Positions 41,663 to 50,300 of a stretch of 64,000 nucleotides of DNA are shown here, piece by piece. The notes under the pieces are model-generated. The model was not told where the DNA came from and did no database searches. It saw nothing but the letters and a program-made list of their open reading frames with translations. The stretch spans positions 44,472-108,471 of the forward strand of contig NZ_JALJRY010000029.1 in the NCBI RefSeq assembly GCF_024519455.1, given 5' to 3'. Source of the DNA: Streptomyces sp. STR69. Lineage in GTDB: Bacteria > Actinomycetota > Actinomycetes > Streptomycetales > Streptomycetaceae. A program made the position numbers and the translations under genes. Within the stretch, counting starts at the first letter, position 1. The number at the start of each line of letters is the position of its first letter.

Positions 41663-43113
41663 TCGGACGGCTGCGGCGGCACTGGCGCAGGCTGCGCCTC
41701 GGCACACGGCTCGCGCTGGGGCTGGGGGCGCTGGCCCTGGTGGTGTTCGCCGTCGTGGGCACGGCTCTGACGACGTACATGCGGGACTATCTGTCGGCCC
41801 AGCTCGACGACCAGCTCGGGCTCGCCCAGGTCGCTCAGTCCAAGTCCATCGCGGCGAACGGCACCCTCCAGGGCAAGAAGTACTACCGCTGGTACTACGC
41901 CGTGTACGACGTCAAGGACGGAAAGCCGGTGCTCCGCAAGCCCGAGGAGAGCTCGGACCTGCCGGCGGACATCGGCGACCTCACCGCGGTGGCCCGGTCC
42001 CAGATCGCCAAGGGCACCGAGGTGCTGCGCACCAGCGACATCACGGGCGAGGGCGAGTACCGGCTGCGCGGCTGCGCGGTCGAACCCGGTGTGGTGCTGG
42101 TCAGCGGCGCGCCGATGGACGACATCGACGACACGGTACGACAGCTCGTGATCATCCAGGTGGTCGCCTTCGGGCTGGCGCTGCTCGCGCTGGTGGTGCT
42201 CGGCCGCAGGCTGCTGCGGCGCGGGCTGCAGCCGCTGAGCGACATGGCGCACACCGCGCACGGCATCGCCTCGCACGACCTGTCCGAGTCGGCGGCCAGG
42301 CTGCCGCTGCGGGCGGACGAGCGGGGCGGCGGCCCGGAGGTCGAGGAGCTGCGTACCGCGTTCAACACGATGCTGGAACACATCGACGACTCCCTCGCGG
42401 TGCGCGCGGAGGCGGAGCAGCGGCTGCGCCGGTTCGTCGCGGACGCCTCGCACGAGCTGCGGACGCCGTTGATGTCGGTGCGCGGTTACGCGGACCTGTT
42501 CCAGTACGCGGCGGCGAACGTACCCGAGGAGCGGGACAGGCATCTGGCCCGGCTGCGTGCCGAGGCGGCCCGTATGGGCATCCTCCTCGACGACCTGCTC
42601 CTGCTCGCCCGCCTCGACGCGGCGGACGTGGAGACTCCGATCCGGCTGCAGGACGCGGACCTGGTGGAGCTGGTGGCGCAGGCGGCGGACGCGTTCCGCG
42701 CCGGGCATCCGGACCGTCCGCTGACGGTGACGGTTCCGCCGGCCCCGGTGCGGCTGCGCGTCGACCCGGTCCGTATCCGGCAGGTGCTGGACAACCTCCT
42801 GACCAACGCGGCCGTGCACACCCCGCCCGGCACGCGGGTGTCGGTGTCGGTGACGGTCGCCGCGGGAACGGCGTCGGTACGGATCGCCGACGCGGGTCCC
42901 GGCATCCCGGACGCCGACCGGGCCCAGGTCTTCGACCGCTTCTACCGTGTCGACAAGGCCCGCAGCCGCGACCGGGGCGGCAGCGGCCTCGGCCTCGCGG
43001 TGGCACGCTCGCTGGCGATGGCCCACGGCGGCACGGTCGAGCTGACGTCGGAGCCGGGGGCGACGGTGTTCACAGTGACGATTCCGCTGGGGGCGGCCTC
43101 GGCCTGGACCTAG
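41659..43113 (+). CDS. Sensor histidine kinase
   Basis: 484 aa. Two membrane helices (about 18-40 and 172-192) flank an external sensor domain of about 130 residues. HAMP follows, then the HisKA motif with His265 (ADASHELRTPLMSVRGYADLF). The ATPase domain has the N-box DNLLTNAAVH, G1 DAGPGIPDADR and G2 GGSGLGLAVARS. All catalytic boxes are intact. The ATG at 41659 overlaps the regulator stop. The TAG stop (43111-43113) shares TA with the target site of the MITE-like element that begins at 43113. The signal is unknown, but redox or cell-envelope state is plausible given the divergent electron-transfer genes. Confidence 0.92.
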   Translation: MIGRLRRHWRRLRLGTRLALGLGALALVVFAVVGTALTTYMRDYLSAQLDDQLGLAQVAQSKSIAANGTLQGKKYYRWYYAVYDVKDGKPVLRKPEESSDLPADIGDLTAVARSQIAKGTEVLRTSDITGEGEYRLRGCAVEPGVVLVSGAPMDDIDDTVRQLVIIQVVAFGLALLALVVLGRRLLRRGLQPLSDMAHTAHGIASHDLSESAARLPLRADERGGGPEVEELRTAFNTMLEHIDDSLAVRAEAEQRLRRFVADASHELRTPLMSVRGYADLFQYAAANVPEERDRHLARLRAEAARMGILLDDLLLLARLDAADVETPIRLQDADLVELVAQAADAFRAGHPDRPLTVTVPPAPVRLRVDPVRIRQVLDNLLTNAAVHTPPGTRVSVSVTVAAGTASVRIADAGPGIPDADRAQVFDRFYRVDKARSRDRGGSGLGLAVARSLAMAHGGTVELTSEPGATVFTVTIPLGAASAWT

Positions 43114-43298
43114 GGCCTGTCCGGCGGATCATGCCGCAGACGCGGGGTCTGGCACGCCCACCGGCGGCGTTGTCGTCGGTCGCCGACGCTCCGCGTCGGA
43201 CTCCCTCCTCCGCCTTGCAGCTGGACGCACCAGACCCCGCTCACCGGCGCTGATCAGGCGCCGATGGTTTCCTGCGACCTGATCCGCCGGACAGACCC
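43113..43298. mobile_element. 186-bp MITE-like element with 19-bp terminal inverted repeats
   Basis: The left end GGGCCTGTCCGGCGGATCA (43113-43131) and the right end TGATCCGCCGGACAGACCC (43280-43298) are inverted copies with one mismatch. They are flanked by TA on both sides (43111-43112 and 43299-43300), consistent with a TA target duplication as made by IS630/Tc1-type transposases. There is no coding capacity. Internal inverted repeats (for example around GGCGCTGATCAGGCGCC) would fold into a cruciform. Elements of this look occur in other streptomycetes. The insertion abuts the kinase gene without changing its stop codon. Confidence 0.75.
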
Positions 43299-43330
43299 TA
43301 GGCTCCGCGCTCGGCTTGCGACTACCATGG

Positions 43331-43345
43331 GTGACGTGGCGTCAC
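43331..43345. promoter_or_regulatory. Perfect palindrome GTGACG-TGG-CGTCAC
   Basis: Six-base inverted arms lie in the gap between the MITE-like element and the 3' end of the GPP34 gene, in a place where no start codon is nearby. It could be a residual operator or a protein-binding site. Confidence 0.25.
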
Positions 43346-43416
43346 TTGCGGCTCAGAACCATCAATTGGCTCTGCTTATCCGGCAGTTGCCGCGCCGCGT
43401 GGACACGAAACCGCTG

Positions 43417-44022
43417 TCACATACCGCGCCACACGTTGTCATAGGCCGCGTCCTCGACGCTCTTGCGCTGCCGGACGGCCTCCAGTTCCGTCACCGCGTC
43501 GTGGACGGTGGCGAGGACGGTGTCCAGGGCCTCGTCGGTGACCTTCGCGGAGTCCTCGTCCGACACCTCGCGGATGCCGACGGCCGCGGCGAGCTGGGCG
43601 AGGACGGGTTCGCCCGTGGCCCAGCGGTCCGCCGCCCGGCTGCGGGCCGGGGAGTCGACCAGGGCCGCCTTGCCGCTGCGGACCGGGATCCAGCGACCGC
43701 GCTGCCGGGCGACCAGGCCCTCGTTCTCCAGCGCGGCGAGATAGGCCGAGGACAGCCCCCGCCCCCGCCGCCACAGCCAGTCCTCGACCGACTCGTACGG
43801 CGCCTCCCGCACGAGGGCGGTCGCTGCCTCGTCCAACAGGCCGTCCGGCAGGGGAACTTGGACGTTCGGCACGATCAGTTCGCCGTCCAGCGCGACGGCT
43901 TCGGCGGCGAGGAGGTCGACCACCTCGGCTCCCGCGAGCGCGAGCGAAAGATCACCCGACTCGACGGGGCGGTCGGGGTCGACGTCCATGGCGATGATCA
44001 GCAGGTCCCGGGGTGTGCTCAT
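43417..44022 (-). CDS. GPP34/GOLPH3-family phosphoprotein
   Basis: 201 aa. The GPP34 features are the N-terminal PRDLLIIAMD, the hydrophobic stretch LSLALAGAEVVDLLAAEAVAL, LVREAPYESVEDWLWRRG and GLVARQRGRWIPV. In eukaryotes GOLPH3 binds phosphatidylinositol 4-phosphate. Bacterial members are common in Streptomyces and have no settled role, though links to membrane lipids are suspected. ATG 44022 marks the start of family similarity. It is divergent from the PKS operon. A lipid-related role beside a PUFA-like synthase is suggestive, but not evidence of one pathway. Confidence 0.85.
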   Translation of the reverse strand: MSTPRDLLIIAMDVDPDRPVESGDLSLALAGAEVVDLLAAEAVALDGELIVPNVQVPLPDGLLDEAATALVREAPYESVEDWLWRRGRGLSSAYLAALENEGLVARQRGRWIPVRSGKAALVDSPARSRAADRWATGEPVLAQLAAAVGIREVSDEDSAKVTDEALDTVLATVHDAVTELEAVRQRKSVEDAAYDNVWRGM

Positions 44023-44391
44023 GGGTGCCAACCTAGCGCGGGTCATGCGAGGAGGCAGCGACACCCAACGTTTACATAATTCTGTTCCGCTGTCGGTCAT
44101 GTTTCGGGACCATGAGCCTCGGATGAATACCGGGGGCTTTTGGACCGCTTGCGCCACTGCGGTCCGAATGGCGTGCCCTCTGAAGGAAATTGGCAGGGTT
44201 TTCGGTTGTTTGGGGACCCGCCGGGGCTGGCCGGATCATTTCCCTGGACTTGGCGCTTACCTTTCCGTTGTTGACCGCCGAGTAACAGTGACGCTAGCTT
44301 TCAACCAGCCATCTCGCGTCTCTGCGATTCCGTTCGGCGCCTACAGGCCGAATCCCCCCACCGTGCAGTTTCACCGTTTATTCGGAGAATC
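44023..44391. other. Promoter region of the PKS operon
   Basis: 369 bp between divergent genes, noticeably AT-richer than the rest of the window, with no gene. It holds the candidate promoter at 44271-44300 and GGAG just before the pksA start. Confidence 0.5.
44271..44300 (+). promoter_or_regulatory. Candidate housekeeping-type promoter of the PKS operon
   Basis: TTGACC (44271-44276) and TAGCTT (44295-44300) are separated by 18 nt. It would give a leader of about 85 nt before the ATG at 44392. I see no other equally good pair in the region. Confidence 0.5.
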
Positions 44392-47300
44392 ATGACGTCT
44401 GTCGCGCGCGCCGCAGAAATGATCATTGGAATCACGCCGTTCCATGAACCGGATGCCCGACTCGCGGCGGCCGTGAGCCGCGCCGGCGGGCTCGGCGTAC
44501 TGGACCTGGGAATTGGCGACCGAAGATCCAGAGAGGCTCTGGCGCGAATCCGACGCTGGTCCCCTGGCCCTTTCGGGGTACGCGTCGGTGCCCACTGCCG
44601 GATCGGCCCCTCGGAACTCGCCACGGCCGGTGACGGCGGCCCGGACACCGTCGTGCTCGCCGTGGACGCTCCGTGGCGGGTCGACGAGGTCATCGGCGCC
44701 CACCGGGTACTGGTCGAGGTCACCGATCCCGACCAGGCGCTGGCGGCGGTCCGCGCCGGTGCGCACGGGCTGATCGCCCGGGGTGCCGAAAGCGGGGGCC
44801 GCATCGGCGAGTTGAGCACGTTCGTGCTGCTCCAGCGGCTGCTCGCCGAGCCCGGTGTGACCGTCCCGGTCTGGGCCTGCGGCGGCATCGGCCCGCGTAC
44901 GGCCGCCGCGGCGGTGGCCGGTGGCGCGGCCGGGGTCGTGCTGGACAGCCAGCTGGCGCTGCTCGCCGAGTCGGCGCTGCCGGAGGCGGCGGCTGCGGCG
45001 CTGCGCTCGATGGACGGCTCCGAGACCACGGTGGTCGCCGGTCACCGGGTGCTGCTGCGCCGGGGCCCGGACGCCCCGCGGGTGCCCGCCGAGCGGGTCT
45101 CCGAACTGCTCGGCGCCCGCGATCCGCGCACCCAGCTGCTGCCGGTCGGCCAGGACGGCTTCCTCGCCGCGCGGTTCGCGGAGCGCTGGGGCGACGTGGG
45201 CCGGACGGTGCGTGAACTGACCGCCGCCGTACGGGAGTCGATACGGGACGAAGCACCGGCCGGAGCCTTGCGCGCCGGCTCGCCGATGAGCCGGCGGCTC
45301 GGCACCCGACTCCCCGTTGCCCAGGGCCCGATGACCCGTGTCAGCGACCAGGCGGAGTTCGCCGCGGCCGTCGCCGGAGGCGGTGCCCTGCCGTTCGTGG
45401 CGCTGGCGCTGGCGAGCGGCGGGCAGTCGCGGACGGTACTGGCCGAGACCCGTGCCACCGTGGGGACACGGCCCTGGGGAGTCGGGGTGTTGGGCTTCGC
45501 GCCCGAGGAACTGCGCAACGCCCAGCTCGACGCCGTACGGGAACTGCGCCCCACGCACGCCATCATCGCGGGCGGACGGCCCTCGCAGGCGGAGGTGCTG
45601 GAGCGGGCCGGGATCTCCACGTTCCTGCACGTGCCCTCGCCGGGGCTGCTGCGGCAGTTCCTGGACGCGGGGGTGCGCAGGTTCGTGTTCGAGGGCTCCG
45701 AGTGCGGAGGGCATGTCGGGCCGCGCGGCAGCTTCCCGCTGTGGGAGGCCCAACTCGCCGTACTGGAAGACTTCTTGGCGACCGCCCAGGCGGGTACGGC
45801 CGAGCAGGTCGAGGTGTTCTTCGCGGGCGGCGTCCACGACGCCCGCTCGGCGGCGATGGTGGCCGCCCTCGCCGCACCGCTCACCGCCCGCGGCGCGGCC
45901 GTCGGCGTGCTGATGGGCACCGCCTACCTGTTCACCGAGGAGGCCGTGTCGTGCGGGGCGGTCCAGCCGCTCTTCCAGGAACAGGTGATAGAAGCCAAGC
46001 GGACCGCGCTCCTGGAGACCGCACCCGGCCACGCCACCCGTTGCGTCCCGAGCCCCTTCAGCGACAACTACCTGGACTTCGAAGCCCAGTTGCGTGAACA
46101 GGGTGTGCCCGACCGGCAGATCTGGGAGCGGCTGGAGCGGCTCAACGTCGGCCGGCTGCGCATCGCCAGCAAGGGTGTGGAGCGGGACGCCGCCGGAACG
46201 CTGGCCGCCGTGGACGAGCAACGGCAGCTCGCCGAGGGGATGTTCATGGCCGGTGAGGTCGCCGTGCTGCGTTCGGCGACCACCACCGTCGACGCCCTGC
46301 ACCACTCGGTGACCGAGGAGGCCGCCGACTTCCTGGCCGCCGGCGCGCGAACCACCCGCGCTCTCCTGGGAATTGAGGAGCAGACCGAGCCGGAGCCGCC
46401 CGCCCCGCTGGACATCGCTGTCATCGGCATGGCCTGCATGTTCCCGCAGGCCCCCGACCTGCCCACGTTCTGGGCGAACATCCTCGGCGGACGCGATGCG
46501 GTGAGCGAGGTCCCGGCCGACCGCTGGGACCCCGCCGTGCACTACTCGGACGACAAGAGCGGCGCCACCCCGTCGAAGTGGGGCGGCTTCCTGCCGCGCA
46601 TCCCCTTCGACCCGCTGCGCTACGGCATCCCGCCGACCTCCCTCGGCAGCATCGAACCGGTCCAGCTGCTGGCCCTCGAAGCGGCCCGGCGCTCCCTGGA
46701 GGACGCCGGATACGGCGACAAGGGGCGGGAGTTCGACCGTGCGCGTACCTCCGTGGTGTTCGGCGCGGAGGCGGGGAGCGACCTGTCCAACGCGACCACG
46801 CTGCGCGCCGTACTGCCCTCGTACTACGGGAGGATCCCGCAGGGCATCGAGGAGCAACTCCCCACGCTCACCGAGGACTCCTTCCCCGGGATGCTCTCCA
46901 ACGTCATCTCGGGCCGGATCGCCAACCGGCTCGACCTCGGCGGGGCCAACTTCACGGTCGACGCGGCCTGCGCGTCCTCGCTGGCCGCCGTCGACGTCGC
47001 CTGCAAGGAACTCGTGGGCGGCACCAGCGATGTCGTGCTGTGCGGGGGCGCCGACCTGCACAACGGCATCAACGACTACGTCCTCTTCTCCTCCGTGCAC
47101 GCCCTGTCCCCGACCGGCCGCTCGCGTGCCTTCGACGACTCGGCGGACGGCATCGCGCTCGGCGAGGGTGTCGCCTGCGTGGTCCTCAAGCGGCTCGCGG
47201 ACGCGGAGCGGGACGGCGACCGGATCTACGGCGTCATCAAGGGCGTCGGCAGTTCCAGCGACGGCCGCTCACTGGGCCTGACGGCACCCCGGCCCGAGGG

Positions 47301-50300
47301 ACAACGGGCCGCGCTGGAGCGGGCGTACCGCAACGCGGGCGTCTCCCCCGCCACGGTCGGTCTGGTCGAGGCGCACGGCACCGGCACGGTCGTCGGCGAC
47401 CGGACCGAACTCTCCATCCTCAGCGAGGTGTTCACCGAGTCCGGGGCCCAGACGGGCAGTTGTGCGCTCGGCTCGGTCAAGTCGCAGATCGGGCACACGA
47501 AGTGCGCCGCCGGACTGGCCGGTCTGATCAAGACCGTGCTGTCCCTCTACACCGGGGTCAAGCCGCCCACCCTGCACATGAAGCAGCCCAACTCGGCCTG
47601 GAAGGAGGACAGCAGCCCGTTCGTCTTCCACGCCCGGCCCCGTCCCTGGGCGGCTCCCGCCGAGGAACGCGTCGCGGGACTCAGCGCGTTCGGCTTCGGC
47701 GGCACCAACTTCCATACGGTGATCCAGGCCTACGGGGACGCCGTACCGCCCGCGCAGGGCCTGGACGCGTGGCCCGCCGAGCTGTTCACCTTCCGGGGAG
47801 CGGACCGGGCCACGGCGCGCCGGAGCATCGAGGAGACCCTGAAGCTCGCCGAGACGGGTTCCTGGAAGCTGCGCGACCTCGCCCTCAGCGCGTCCCGCCG
47901 CTCCGACGCCCGGCACGAGCCGGTGCAGGTGGCCGTCGTGGCCACGGATGTCGAGGAGTTGGCCGGACAGCTGCGGCGGGCCCTCGAAGGCGAGCACGAT
48001 CCCGCTTCGGGAATCCACGCGGCCGACCTCCAGGAGGACGCCGGCCAGGTCGCCTTCCTCTTCCCCGGTCAGGGCAGTCAGCGGCCCGGGATGCTCGCCG
48101 ACGTGTTCATCGCCTTCCCCGAGCTGCAGCACTATCTGCACCTCGGCCGCGACCACGCGGACGCGCTCTATCCGCCGACCGCCTTCGACGACACCGCCCG
48201 CGACCGCCAGCAGGCCGGTCTGACGGACACCCGGGTCGCCCAGCCCGCCCTGGGCATCGCGGGACTCGCCGCCCACGCGCTGCTCACCGAGGCGGGCGTG
48301 CGGCCCGACATGGCGGCCGGGCACAGCTACGGCGAGCTGGTCGCCCTGTGCGCGGCCGGCGCCATCGCGCCGGAAGCGCTGCTGCAGCTGAGCGCGGAAC
48401 GCGCGGCGGCGATCCTCGACGCCACCGGCGCCGACGACCCGGGCACCATGGCCGCCGTCGCGGCCGGTGCCGAGGAGGTCGAGCAGGCCCTGAAGACGGC
48501 GGGCGCACCCGACTCGGTCGTCGTCGCCAACCACAACTCGCCCCGCCAGACGGTGATTTCGGGCCCGACGGAGGCGGTCGCGGAGGCCGTAGGGCTGCTG
48601 CGCGAGGCCGGTCTCGGTGCGAAGCGCATCCCCGTCGCCTGTGCCTTCCACAGCCCGCTGGTGGCCGGAGCGGGCGAACGGTTCGCCCAGGCCCTCGCCC
48701 AACAGGCGGTGCTCACACCCGAGTTCCCCGTGTGGTCCAACCGCACGGCGGCCCCGTACGGCGAGGACGCCGACGCGGTCCGGGCCGAACTCGCCGCGCA
48801 GATCGGGGCGCCGGTCGGCTTCGTCGCGCAGATCGAGGCGATGTACGAGGCGGGGGCGCGGGTCTTCGTCGAGGCGGGCCCCGGCTCGGTGCTGACCCGG
48901 CTGGTCGCCCAGATCCTCGGGGAGCGTCCGCACCGCACGGTCGCGTGCGAGCCCCGGCAGGACAGCGGGCTGCGCGGCTGGCTCGACGCACTGGCCCAAC
49001 TGGCCGTCGCGGGGCTGCCGGTGCGCACCGGATGGCTGTTCAACGGGCGCGACGCCGTCGACGCGGCCCGGACTCCTGTGCCCAAGCGGCCCGGCTGGAC
49101 GGTCGACGGACAGCTGGTCCGCACCGCCGCCGGAGAACTCCTCCCCGGTGCCCTCGCACCGGCCCGACGTGTTGTGGAGACGACTGTGACGACGAACCCT
49201 CAGGGCGGCGCCCCCGTCGAGGCGAACAGGGACGCGCTCATCTCCGAATTCCTGCGCACCAGCCGGGAGATGGTGGCCGCGCAACGGGACGTGCTGCTGA
49301 CCTACTTCGGCGCGACGCAGGCGACGGTGCCCCAGGGGACCTGGATTCCCGCACCGGCGCCCGCCGTGGTCGAGGCGCTCCCGCAGCTGCCCGCCCTGCC
49401 GGCCGCCGTCGAGACTCCGGTCGCCCAACAGCCCACTGCACAGCCGGAGTCGGCGCCCGAGGCCGTCACCGAGGACGATGTGCTGCGGGTCGTGCTGGAG
49501 ATCATCAGCGAACGCACCGGCTATCCCGTCGACATGATCGAGCCCGACCTCGACCTGGAGGCGGACCTCAGCATCGACTCCATCAAGCGGGCCGAGATCG
49601 CGGGTGAGCTGGCCCAGCGGCTGGGCATCGGCGGCGGCGCGGACATCGCCTCGCTCGACGACGCCGAGCTGGAGGACCTGGCGAAGGCCCGTACGGCGGC
49701 CTCGGTCACCGGCTGGCTGGCGGCCCGCCTGACGGAGTCCGCTCCGGCGGCCGACGCGGCCCCGGCCGACAGCGCCCCGCAGGAGCAGGACGAGGTCGCC
49801 GGTGCGGCGCCCAAGCGGCTCCAGTTGCGGCCTGTGCCGCTCGCGCACCAGGACGGCGACAACCCGGCGGACCCGGCGTCCGTGCTGGGCGGACGGCGGT
49901 TCGTCCTGTACGGCGACGGCGAGGGCGCGGAGGCCGTCGTGGCCCGGCTCGCCTCGTACGGTGCCGAGGCGCTGGTCGTCGACCCCGAGCACCAACTCAC
50001 CGACTCGGACGGCCAGGTGGACGGCGTCCTGTATCTCGCACCGCTCACCGCGGCGGCGCCGGTGCTGCCCGAAGCGTTCCCCGTGTTCCAGGCCGCCCTG
50101 CGCCGGGGCCCGCGCCAACTGATCGCCGTACAGGGGGCGGAGAACGGATCGGCGGGCCTGCACGGGCTGTTCCGTACGGTGGCGCGCGAGTATCCGGACA
50201 CCGTCGCCCGGGTCGTCGAGGTGACGGACACGGCACCGGCCGCCGTCGCCGACGCGCTGCTCGCCGAGCTGCTGGCGCCCGGCCACGAGCCGGTCGTACT

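Noticed and set aside
46578..49607. A 1009-codon plus-strand frame inside pksA
   Set aside because: Overlaps the KS and AT domains in another frame and is Arg/Gly-rich low-complexity sequence, as expected for out-of-frame high-GC DNA.
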